From Streptomyces sp. E2N166 (GTDB lineage: Bacteria; Actinomycetota; Actinomycetes; Streptomycetales; Streptomycetaceae), in contig NZ_RAIF01000031.1 of the NCBI RefSeq assembly GCF_003671715.1, positions 543,678-576,630 of the forward strand: a stretch of DNA of 32,953 nucleotides, in the 5' to 3' direction. The notes under the pieces are model-generated. The model saw only the letters and a list, made by a program, of their open reading frames with translations, did not search any database and was not told the origin of the DNA. The translations under genes and the position numbers were made by a program. Positions 23,653 through 30,208 of this stretch are shown here, in pieces (position 1 is the stretch's first letter; each line of letters opens with the position of its first letter).

Positions 23653-24597
23653 GTGACCACCTGGACCGACCACACCGCCGACCGTCCCATCTCGCTCACC
23701 GCCCCGAGCGGCGTCGACCGCGCCGCCCACCACCGCCTCGACGAGGCCTGGCTCGCGGCGGCGTGGAGCCACCCCTCGACGCGCTGCTTCGTGGTCTCCG
23801 GCGGTCAGGTCCTCATCGACGAGACGCCCGACGGGCGTACCGAAGTCGTCATGACCCCCTCCTTCGAGGCCCCGCTCACCGAGGCGCACCGCTACTTCCT
23901 GGGCACCGACGAGGACGGTGTCAGCTACTTCGCCCTCCAGAAGGACTCCCTGCCCGGCCGCATGGACCAGTCCGCGCGCGCGGCGGGCCTGCGCGAGGCC
24001 GGTCTGCTCCTGTCACCCCGCGACGCGGGCCTGATGGCCCACGCGGTCGCCCTGGAGAACTGGCAGCGACTGCACCGGTTCTGCTCCCGCTGCGGCGAGC
24101 GCACCGTCATCGCCGCCGCCGGTCACATCCGCCGCTGCCCCGCCTGCGGTGCCGAGCACTACCCGCGCACCGACCCCGCGGTGATCATGGCGGTCACGGA
24201 CGGGGAGGACCGCATCCTGCTCGGCCGCCAGGTCCACTGGCCCGAGGGCCGTTTCTCCACACTCGCCGGCTTCGTGGAGCCCGGCGAGTCCATCGAGCAG
24301 TCGGTCCGCCGCGAGGTCTACGAGGAGGCAGGCATCGTCGTCGGTCCCGTCGAGTACGTCGCCAGCCAGCCCTGGCCCTTCCCGTCCAGCCTGATGCTGG
24401 GCTTCATGGCCCGCGCCACCTCCACCGACATCAACGTCGACGGCGACGAGATCCACGAGGCCCGCTGGTTCTCCCGCGACGAGCTGGGCGCCGCCTTCGA
24501 GTCGGGTGAGGTGCTCCCGCCCTACGGCATCTCGATCGCGGCCCGCCTCATCGAGATCTGGTATGGCAAGCCGCTGCCGACGCGCGGCGCTTTCTGA
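23653..24597 (+). CDS. nudC: NudC: NAD(H) pyrophosphatase / RNA deNADding Nudix enzyme
   Basis: This 314-aa enzyme hydrolyses NADH to NMNH and AMP and, in characterised relatives, removes NAD caps from RNA. A zinc ribbon (CSRCG and CPACG) precedes the Nudix box GFVEPGESIEQ...REVYEEAGI, followed by the NudC-specific SQPWPFPSSLM, which recognises the NAD group. GTG 23653 is taken as start with GGAAG just upstream; TTG 23641 is possible but less likely. In M. tuberculosis NudC (Rv3199c) is also next to mrx1. Here the two genes are convergent and divided by a very strong hairpin. The gene probably has its own promoter in the 160-base gap upstream, but I could not define it. Confidence 0.93.
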   Translation: MTTWTDHTADRPISLTAPSGVDRAAHHRLDEAWLAAAWSHPSTRCFVVSGGQVLIDETPDGRTEVVMTPSFEAPLTEAHRYFLGTDEDGVSYFALQKDSLPGRMDQSARAAGLREAGLLLSPRDAGLMAHAVALENWQRLHRFCSRCGERTVIAAAGHIRRCPACGAEHYPRTDPAVIMAVTDGEDRILLGRQVHWPEGRFSTLAGFVEPGESIEQSVRREVYEEAGIVVGPVEYVASQPWPFPSSLMLGFMARATSTDINVDGDEIHEARWFSRDELGAAFESGEVLPPYGISIAARLIEIWYGKPLPTRGAF

Positions 24598-24615
24598 GGC
24601 AGGACGACGAATGAC

Positions 24616-24670
24616 GACGTGCAGAGGGGTGGCCCTCCCCCGCCCGGGGAGGGCCACCCCTCTGCACGTC
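24616..24670. terminator. 25-bp perfect bidirectional terminator between nudC and mrx1
   Basis: Arms 24616-24640 and 24646-24670 are perfectly complementary over 25 bp around the loop CGCCC. It separates convergent genes ending at 24597 and 24695, with TTGAA following on the plus strand. Confidence 0.88.
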
Positions 24671-24694
24671 TTGAACGTTTCGCGGTACCGCCCC

Positions 24695-24937
24695 TTACGC
24701 GCCGACCTTCTGCTTCACCTGCGCCAGCGACGGGTTCGTCAGCGTCGAGCCGTCCGGGAAGAGCACGGTCGGCACCGTCTGGTTTCCGCCATTCGCCTTC
24801 TCCACGAACGCGGCGGACTCCGGGTCGTGCTCGATGTTGATCTCGGTGTACGCGATGCCCTCGCGGTCCATCTGGCTCTTCAGCCGACGGCAGTAGCCGC
24901 ACCACGTGGTGCTGTACATCGTCACAGTGCCCGGCAT
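24695..24937 (-). CDS. mrx1: Mycoredoxin (glutaredoxin-like, mycothiol-dependent)
   Basis: This 80-aa single thioredoxin-fold domain reduces mycothiol mixed disulfides on proteins. The active site CGYC is at residues 13-16 (TTWCGYCRRLK), cis-Pro is in TVPTVLFPDG, and length matches Mrx1. ATG 24937 has an AAGGAG ribosome-binding site upstream. Mycothiol recycling proteins are classic sigma-R targets, and an exact sigma-R promoter lies about 40 bases before the start. It is divergent from uvrD2. Confidence 0.95.
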   Translation of the reverse strand: MPGTVTMYSTTWCGYCRRLKSQMDREGIAYTEINIEHDPESAAFVEKANGGNQTVPTVLFPDGSTLTNPSLAQVKQKVGA

Positions 24938-24984
24938 GTCTATCGCGCTCCTTCGGCGGCTCGGGGATGAGGTCGCAGGAAGAG

Positions 24985-25011
24985 AACGTCTGCGGAGGCG
25001 CCACCATTCCC
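24985..25011 (-). promoter_or_regulatory. Sigma-R promoter of mrx1
   Basis: On the minus strand: GGGAAT (25011-25006), an 18-base spacer, GTT (24987-24985). This is the full sigma-R consensus. Predicted start of transcription is near 24978. Confidence 0.9.
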
Positions 25012-25075
25012 GCGACCACTCCGGATGCCGTTCCGGCGCGTGACGCCTGTCGCATTGGTACGACTATCGGTGCGT

Positions 25076-25088
25076 GCCTGTGGACAAC
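25076..25088 (-). other. DnaA-box-like 13-mer GTTGTCCACAGGC upstream of uvrD2
   Basis: The minus strand holds a perfect Streptomyces DnaA box (TTGTCCACA) within GTTGTCCACAGGC, ending 38 bases before the uvrD2 GTG. The identical 13-mer occurs at 31549-31561. Confidence 0.55.
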
Positions 25089-25126
25089 CGACTCACCCGT
25101 CTCCCGCGACCTGGCAGCATGGCGGT

Positions 25127-27328
25127 GTGACAGCAGCAACGCACTCCACCCTCTTCCCGCAGGTACCGGACTCGGCCGACGCGGTGCTCGAAGGGCTCGA
25201 CCCCGAGCAGCGCGAGGTGGCGACCGCCCTGCGTGGTCCGGTGTGCGTGCTGGCGGGCGCCGGTACCGGCAAGACCCGGGCGATCACCCACCGCATCGCC
25301 TACGGCGTACGCGCCGGGATCCTCCAGCCCTCCAGCGTGCTCGCGGTCACCTTCACCAACCGTGCCGCCGGGGAGATGCGCGGCCGACTGCGCCAGCTCG
25401 GTGCCGCGGGCGTCCAGGCCCGCACGTTCCACTCGGCGGCGCTGCGCCAGCTCCAGTACTTCTGGCCGAAAGCGATCGGCGGCTCCCTGCCCAGGCTCGT
25501 CGACCGCAAGATCCAGCTCGTCGCCGACGCGGCCGCCGCCTGCCGCATCCGCCTCGACCGGGGCGAGCTGCGCGATGCCACCGCCGAGATCGAGTGGTCC
25601 AAGGTCACCCAGACCGTCCCCGCCGACTACGCCCTCGCGGCGGCCAAGGCCGGCCGTGAGTCGCCCCGCGACCCGGCCGAGATCGCCCAGCTCTACTCCG
25701 CCTACGAGGACCTCAAGCGCGGGCGTGGCGTCATCGACTTCGAGGACGTGCTGCTGCTGACGGTGGCCGTCCTCCAGGACCGACACGACGTCGCCGAACA
25801 GGTCCGCGCCCAGTACCAGCACTTCGTGGTCGACGAGTACCAGGACGTGAGCCCTCTCCAGCAGCGCCTGCTGGAGCTGTGGCTCGGCGACCGCGACGAC
25901 CTGTGCGTGGTCGGCGACGCCAGCCAGACGATCTATTCGTTCACGGGAGCAACCCCCGACCATCTGCTCGACTTCCGCGGCCGCCACCCCGGCGCCACCG
26001 TCGTCAAGCTGGTCCGCGACTACCGATCCACCCCCCAGGTGGTCCACCTCGCCAACGGGCTGCTCGCCCAGGCCCGGGGCCGCGCCGCCGACCACCGTCT
26101 GGAGCTGGTCTCCCAGCGTCCCGCGGGCGCCGAGCCCGTCTACACCGAGTACACCGACGAACCGGCGGAGGCCGAGGGCGCCGCCCGGCGCATCCGCGAG
26201 CTCATCGACTCGGGCGTTCCGCCCGCCGAGATCGCGGTCCTGTTCCGTACGAACTCCCAGTCGGAGACCTACGAGCAGGCCCTCGCCGACGCCGGGGTCC
26301 CCTACCAGCTGCGCGGCGCGGAGCGCTTCTTCGACCGCCCCGAAGTGCGCAAGGCCGGCAGCTCCCTGCGGGCCGCGGCGCGCTTCGGCGGCAACGACTC
26401 CCTTCTCGACGACGCCGTCGACCTGCCATCCCAGGTGCGTGCGGTGCTGTCCGGAGAGGGATGGACGCCGCAGCCCCCGGCCGGGTCGGGCGCCGTCCGC
26501 GAGCGCTGGGAGTCATTGGCCGCCCTCGTCAACCTCGCCCAGGACTTCGCCGCCGCGAGAGCGGGCGCCACGCTGAGCGACCTGGTGACCGAACTCGACG
26601 AGCGGGCGGGCGCCCAGCACGCTCCGACGGTGCAGGGCGTCACTCTCGCCTCCCTGCACTCCGCCAAGGGCCTCGAGTGGGACGTCGTCTTCCTGGTGGG
26701 CGTCGCCGAGGGCATGATGCCGATCACCTACGCAAAGACCGACGAGCAGATCGAGGAGGAACGCCGCCTCCTCTACGTCGGCGTCACCCGTGCGCGCGAA
26801 CGCCTGCACCTGTCCTGGGCGCTCGCCCGCTCACCCGGCGGACGGCCCAGCCGCCGACCCAGCCGCTTCCTGAAGGGCCTGCGCCCCGGCTCGGGGACGG
26901 CAGGCGGGCGTGCGGCCGCGGGCGGGCCCGGCGGCGTGGAGCGTGGCTCCGGGCGCGGCGGCGCCGCGCCCGCCGTCCCGAGACGGACCCAGCGGACCCC
27001 GGCCCGCTGCCGCGTCTGCGGTCGCACGCTCACCGACGCGGGTGAGATGAAGCTGATGCGTTGCGAGGGCTGCCCGTCCGACATGGACGAGGGTGTCTAC
27101 GAGCGGCTGCGCGAGTGGCGTGCGGTCCAGGCGGGGCGCAGCGGGCAGCCCGCGTTCTGCGTCTTCACCGACAAGACGCTGATGGCGATCGCCGAGTCCG
27201 TCCCGGACGACGAGCGCGAACTGGCACGCATCCCGGGAGTCGGAGCGCGCAAGCTCAACCGCTACGGGGCCGACGTCCTGGCCATCTGCGCAGGCCAGGA
27301 CGGAGTGGGGCTTGACGAGGACGGCTGA
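25127..27328 (+). CDS. uvrD2: UvrD2: superfamily 1 DNA helicase with tetracysteine and HRDC domains
   Basis: This 733-aa 3'-5' DNA helicase has Walker A AGAGTGKT (43-50), DEYQDVSPLQ, GDASQTIYSFTGAT, LHSAKGLEWDVVF and YVGVTRARERLHLSW. A Gly/Arg linker leads to a tetracysteine zinc motif (CRVCG and CEGC, about residues 627-648) and a C-terminal HRDC domain ending near the stop; this order defines UvrD2, which is essential in M. tuberculosis. GTG 25127 is chosen because the family starts just before the Q motif (LDPEQREV) and CAGCAT, a possible -10, ends 6 bases before it; the frame extends to 25025 without support. It is followed after 13 bases by the wblC promoter with no terminator, so read-through into the wblC leader is likely. 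Confidence 0.94.
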   Translation: MTAATHSTLFPQVPDSADAVLEGLDPEQREVATALRGPVCVLAGAGTGKTRAITHRIAYGVRAGILQPSSVLAVTFTNRAAGEMRGRLRQLGAAGVQARTFHSAALRQLQYFWPKAIGGSLPRLVDRKIQLVADAAAACRIRLDRGELRDATAEIEWSKVTQTVPADYALAAAKAGRESPRDPAEIAQLYSAYEDLKRGRGVIDFEDVLLLTVAVLQDRHDVAEQVRAQYQHFVVDEYQDVSPLQQRLLELWLGDRDDLCVVGDASQTIYSFTGATPDHLLDFRGRHPGATVVKLVRDYRSTPQVVHLANGLLAQARGRAADHRLELVSQRPAGAEPVYTEYTDEPAEAEGAARRIRELIDSGVPPAEIAVLFRTNSQSETYEQALADAGVPYQLRGAERFFDRPEVRKAGSSLRAAARFGGNDSLLDDAVDLPSQVRAVLSGEGWTPQPPAGSGAVRERWESLAALVNLAQDFAAARAGATLSDLVTELDERAGAQHAPTVQGVTLASLHSAKGLEWDVVFLVGVAEGMMPITYAKTDEQIEEERRLLYVGVTRARERLHLSWALARSPGGRPSRRPSRFLKGLRPGSGTAGGRAAAGGPGGVERGSGRGGAAPAVPRRTQRTPARCRVCGRTLTDAGEMKLMRCEGCPSDMDEGVYERLREWRAVQAGRSGQPAFCVFTDKTLMAIAESVPDDERELARIPGVGARKLNRYGADVLAICAGQDGVGLDEDG

Positions 27329-27340
27329 TACAAACTCGTC

Positions 27341-27381
27341 GAAAAAATAGTTTGCGCATGCCCCAGGAATCCCCATAGGTT
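27341..27381 (+). promoter_or_regulatory. WblC/WhiB7-type promoter of wblC
   Basis: An A-rich tract (27341-27350) stands just before TTGCGC (-35, 27352-27357), with an 18-base spacer and TAGGTT (-10, 27376-27381). An AT-rich block three or four bases upstream of the -35 is the hallmark of WhiB7-SigA promoters, whose AT-hook binds it. Autoregulation of wblC is therefore predicted, with a leader of about 610 bases. Confidence 0.8.
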
Positions 27382-27492
27382 CTTGGTCACGGGAACAGCG
27401 GCCTTCCCGGAGGCCCTGAACCCGTGTTGTACTTGCATATCCGCGGACTGGTTCGTCCCAGTCCCCCGAGACGCCGAGAGGAGGCGAGCCCA

Positions 27493-27825
27493 GTGATCAG
27501 CATCAACACCAGCTCCATCGTCAGCTCCACCGCCAAACTGACCGATCGCTCGGCCGTCTCCCTGTGCATGCTCGGCGTTTCCAACCCGGGCACCGGTCTG
27601 TCCGGCATTCGTGCCGTGCGTCCGGCCTCCGCCTCCGTTGCCCCCGCGGGCCTTCCCGTCCGTGAGCGCAATGAGCGACCGACCAAGGCACTGGAAGCAG
27701 CAGTAGAGGCGCAGGCGCAGGCCTATGCCTTTACCGCGACCGGTGCCGGATTCCGGAAGCAGACGACGCAGCACCACCAGATGTGGGCCTTCCGTGGGCC
27801 AGAACCCTGGAGTGATCCAGCCTGA
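27493..27825 (+). CDS. Upstream ORF in the wblC leader
   Basis: This 110-codon ORF begins at GTG 27493 with an excellent site (GGAGG, 8 bases away) and ends 24 bases before the wblC attenuator. Third-position G/C bias is strong in the first half and relaxes toward the end (CCA, GAA, AGT, GAT). The product starts VISINTSSIVSSTAK and ends MWAFRGPEPWSDPA; I recognise no domain. whiB7/wblC genes are known to be controlled by a translated upstream ORF: stalled or slowed ribosomes during antibiotic stress prevent termination in the leader. That is the likely role here. The stop codon is inside a hairpin (27820-27838), which ties its termination to RNA folding. It may also yield a stable small protein. 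Confidence 0.7.
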   Translation: MISINTSSIVSSTAKLTDRSAVSLCMLGVSNPGTGLSGIRAVRPASASVAPAGLPVRERNERPTKALEAAVEAQAQAYAFTATGAGFRKQTTQHHQMWAFRGPEPWSDPA

Positions 27826-27838
27826 TCGGCGATCAGGC
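27820..27838 (+). promoter_or_regulatory. Hairpin over the uORF stop codon
   Basis: GCCTGATC (27820-27827), loop GGC, GATCAGGC (27831-27838): an 8-bp perfect stem enclosing the uORF TGA and lying 11 bases before the attenuator. A ribosome at the uORF end would block it, so it is a candidate sensor or antiterminator element. Confidence 0.55.
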
Positions 27839-27848
27839 CGGCGCCTTC

Positions 27849-27890
27849 AGGGCCGCGGAACCCCACCCGGGATCCGCGGCCCTTCTGTTT
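27849..27890 (+). terminator. Intrinsic attenuator in the wblC leader
   Basis: AGGGCCGCGGA (27849-27859) pairs with TCCGCGGCCCT (27873-27883) over 11 bp, followed by TCTGTTT. This is a textbook Rho-independent terminator placed after the uORF and before wblC, as in known whiB7 leaders. Confidence 0.85.
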
Positions 27891-27959
27891 GTCCTCGAAC
27901 GGGGACGGCAGCACGAAGGAGCCTCGGGACAAGAAAAGAACCCGGTACCAAGCCGCCAC

Positions 27960-27975
27960 CCGGCCGACCGGCCGG
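27960..27975 (+). promoter_or_regulatory. Hairpin just before the wblC ribosome-binding site
   Basis: CCGGCC and GGCCGG (6 bp, loop GACC) lie immediately upstream of the GAGGAAG site. It could modulate translation of wblC. Confidence 0.35.
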
Positions 27976-28000
27976 AACGACCAGACGAGGAAGACCACCC

Positions 28001-28369
28001 GTGCAACTCGAAGCGCACGCCCCGTCCGTACCGCCTTCCGAGACGATCCCCAAGCCCGTCCCCACGGAGGACTCCACCTTGACCCCGCTCACCGCGCTCA
28101 CCGCGCTCGACGACGCCATCGAGAACCTCGGCGTGCCCGTCCCCTGCCGTTCCTACGACCCGGAGGTCTTCTTCGCCGAGTCGCCGGCGGACGTCGAGTA
28201 CGCCAAGTCCCTGTGCCGCACCTGCCCGCTGATCGAGGCCTGCCTCGCCGGTGCCAAGGAGCGGCGTGAGCCCTGGGGCGTCTGGGGTGGCGAGCTGTTC
28301 GTGCAGGGAGTCGTCGTAGCCCGGAAGCGGCCCCGTGGCCGCCCGCGCAAGAACCCGGTCTCGGCATGA
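28001..28369 (+). CDS. wblC: WblC (WhiB7 orthologue), iron-sulfur transcription regulator
   Basis: This 122-aa regulator binds SigA and activates antibiotic-resistance and ribosome-stress genes. The four cluster cysteines are in VPCRSYD, LCRTCPL and EACLAG; EPWGVWGGE is the WhiB7-type tryptophan/glycine turn that contacts sigma; RGRPRK near the C-terminus is the AT-hook that reads the A-rich promoter element. GTG 28001 is preceded by GAGGAAG. The gene is expressed through a long leader with uORF and attenuator and from a promoter of WblC type, giving positive feedback. The next small ORF overlaps its stop by ATGA. S. coelicolor wblC (SCO5190) is the expected orthologue. Confidence 0.95.
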   Translation: MQLEAHAPSVPPSETIPKPVPTEDSTLTPLTALTALDDAIENLGVPVPCRSYDPEVFFAESPADVEYAKSLCRTCPLIEACLAGAKERREPWGVWGGELFVQGVVVARKRPRGRPRKNPVSA

Positions 28370-28689
28370 ACATCGCAGGAACGATCGACCGCCCCCTCAC
28401 GTACGACCCCAAGAAGCAGGCCCCGATGAAGCCGTCCACCAACGACATCGCAGGCTCCGCGCCTGAAGACTTCACCACCAGTGACGCGAAGGACTCGCGT
28501 CAGAACAGGACCCGTGAAATGCAACTCATCCCAGAAGCCCTGGCTCGTGCGCATATGCACGACCGCCTGCTTGAGGCGGAGCGGGAACGCCGGGCCCTGC
28601 GCCTGGCGACCGCTCGCCGGATGCAGCGCCGGGCCGAGCGCGCCTCGCGGCGTGCCCGTCGGGCGCTCGCCATGGCGGTCATGCAGTAA
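28366..28689 (+). CDS. Small Arg-rich protein coupled to wblC
   Basis: ATG 28366 overlaps the wblC TGA (ATGA) and gives 107 aa; an internal ATG at 28518 with AGGA upstream gives a 56-aa form beginning MQLIPEALARAHMHDR, which looks like the conserved core. The C-terminal half is a highly basic amphipathic helix or coiled coil (ERERRALRLATARRMQRRAERASRRARR) that could bind nucleic acid. I do not recognise the family. Coupling to wblC suggests a role in the same stress response. G/C third-position bias supports coding over both halves, so either start is possible. Confidence 0.65.
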   Translation: MNIAGTIDRPLTYDPKKQAPMKPSTNDIAGSAPEDFTTSDAKDSRQNRTREMQLIPEALARAHMHDRLLEAERERRALRLATARRMQRRAERASRRARRALAMAVMQ

Positions 28690-28710
28690 CCGAGCACACC
28701 CGAAGAGGTA

Positions 28711-28729
28711 GCCTCCCGGCCCGGGAGGC
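28711..28729. terminator. GC hairpin downstream of the small Arg-rich gene
   Basis: GCCTCCCG (28711-28718) and CGGGAGGC (28722-28729) form an 8-bp stem with a 3-base loop, immediately followed by the 44-bp palindrome. Confidence 0.5.
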
Positions 28730-28737
28730 GACGCTCT

Positions 28738-28781
28738 CCCCGTGGGGGCAGGTCCGTTCGAACGGACCTGCCCCCACGGGG
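28738..28781. terminator. 44-bp perfect palindrome, probable bidirectional terminator
   Basis: The 44 bases are their own reverse complement, centred on TTCGAA; as RNA this gives a 20-bp stem with a TCGA loop. It separates convergent genes ending at 28689 and 28799. Confidence 0.85.
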
Positions 28782-28798
28782 CGTTCAGCCCCGGCGGC

Positions 28799-30208
28799 TC
28801 ATGCCTCCGCCGCCGTTCCCTCCGCCTCGTACTTGCCCTCCGCCTCGTACGCGCCGTCCCCCTGCTCGCCTTCCTCCTGGGGGACGAACCCCGCCAGCCA
28901 CTCCTCCAGCTCCTCGCGCAGCCGCACCGTCGCTCCCAGCTGGCACAGCACGCCGATGGTGCTCAAGGTCACGCGGTGAATCAGCAGGTAGGCCGGCGGC
29001 AGGTTGAGCTGCTTGGCCAGCTGGTAGGCGGGGGAGCGGGGGTCGCCGATGCGGGCCGCCTGGCTCCGCATCCAGCCACGGGTGAAGGTGAATTCGTCGA
29101 CCCGGGCCGGTTCGATGATCGGCAGTAGGTAGTCGAGGACGGCGTCGGGGTCGAGCTCTATCGACTCCTTGACGAAACCCTCCGCGCAGAGCATCTCGTA
29201 GACGGCGTCCGCCTCGCCGTCCAGCGTCATCCGCAGGGCCGCCCCGATGGGCTCGGGCAGGCCGCCCGGGAGGCGGTCGACCGTGCCGAAGTCCAGGACG
29301 CCCAGGCGCCAGTCGTCCTCGCCGTCCGGCCCGCCGGGCAGCAGACGGAAGTTGCCGGGGTGCGGGTCGGCGTGCAGAAGGCCGGTGCGCGCCGGGCCCG
29401 AGAAGAGGAAGTGGGCCAGGAGCTGGCCGGCCCGGTCGCGCTGCTGCGGTGTGCCGTCCGAGATGATCTCCGACAGCGGGATGCCGTCGATCCACTCGGT
29501 GACCAGCACCTGGTCACACTGGTGGACGACGTCCGGCACCACGATGTCCGGGTCGTCCGCGAACTCCTCGGCGTGAGCCCGCTGCGCCTGCGCCTCCAGG
29601 TCGTAGTCCAGTTCCTCGGAGACCCGATCCTTCAGCTCCGTGATCAGCGGCTTGATGTCCATGCCGGGGACCAGCGGGCCGAGCAGGCGGGCGAAGCGGC
29701 TGAGCTGGTTCAAGTCGGACAGCAGGGCCTCGCCGGCGCCCGGGTACTGCACCTTGACCGCCACCTCGCGGCCGTCGTGCCACACCGCCCGGTGCACCTG
29801 GCCGATCGAGGCGGCCGCGGCGGGCTTGTCCTCGAACTCGAGGAACAGGTCGTGCCAGTCCTCGCCGAGCCGCTCCGCGAGCACGGAGTGCACCGTACGC
29901 GTCGGCATCGGCGGTGCGGCCTCCTGCAACTTGGTCAGTGCCGCCCGATAGGGGCCGGCGACCTCCTCGGGCAGTGCCGACTCGAAGACGGACAGGGCCT
30001 GCCCGAACTTCATCGCCCCGCCCTTGAGCTCGCCCAGCACCTTGAACAGCTGCTCGGCGGTGCGCTGCTGCAGCTGCTGGCCGACGATCTCCGCGGACTC
30101 GCCCACGATTCGCTTGCCGAGCCCCCAGGTCGCCCGCCCGGCGAAGCCGAGCGGGAGCGCGGCGAGCTTGGCGGTCCTGGTGACCGCCTTGCGCGGAAGA
30201 TCAGACAT
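28799..30208 (-). CDS. ABC1/UbiB-family atypical kinase
   Basis: This 469-aa protein begins at ATG 30208 with GGAGGG upstream. The ABC1 signatures are all present: the N-terminal KxGQ motif as KFGQ (67-70), AAASIGQVHRA (the Ala-rich loop replacing the usual Gly-rich loop), VAVKVQYPG, HADPHPGN as catalytic loop and VLDFGTV as the DFG motif. UbiB-type kinases/ATPases act on or near membrane isoprenoid lipids; actinobacteria lack ubiquinone, so the substrate is unknown. The M. tuberculosis relative Rv3197 sits next to whiB7 and, from memory, was linked to macrolide tolerance. The gene overlaps the ThiF-like gene upstream by 8 bases, so they form one operon. The C-terminus has Glu/Gly-rich short repeats (YEAEGKYEAEG). 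Confidence 0.92.
   Translation of the reverse strand: MSDLPRKAVTRTAKLAALPLGFAGRATWGLGKRIVGESAEIVGQQLQQRTAEQLFKVLGELKGGAMKFGQALSVFESALPEEVAGPYRAALTKLQEAAPPMPTRTVHSVLAERLGEDWHDLFLEFEDKPAAAASIGQVHRAVWHDGREVAVKVQYPGAGEALLSDLNQLSRFARLLGPLVPGMDIKPLITELKDRVSEELDYDLEAQAQRAHAEEFADDPDIVVPDVVHQCDQVLVTEWIDGIPLSEIISDGTPQQRDRAGQLLAHFLFSGPARTGLLHADPHPGNFRLLPGGPDGEDDWRLGVLDFGTVDRLPGGLPEPIGAALRMTLDGEADAVYEMLCAEGFVKESIELDPDAVLDYLLPIIEPARVDEFTFTRGWMRSQAARIGDPRSPAYQLAKQLNLPPAYLLIHRVTLSTIGVLCQLGATVRLREELEEWLAGFVPQEEGEQGDGAYEAEGKYEAEGTAAEA

Noticed and set aside
25048..25075. RecA-NDp-like sequence (CTGTCGCAT, then CTATCG) upstream of uvrD2
   Set aside because: Only 5 of 9 upstream matches and the spacing is off by one, unlike the three accepted sites.
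27365..27390. Sigma-R promoter (GGAAT) before wblC
   Set aside because: GGAAT is present but no GTT occurs at N18; the WblC-type promoter explains the site better.
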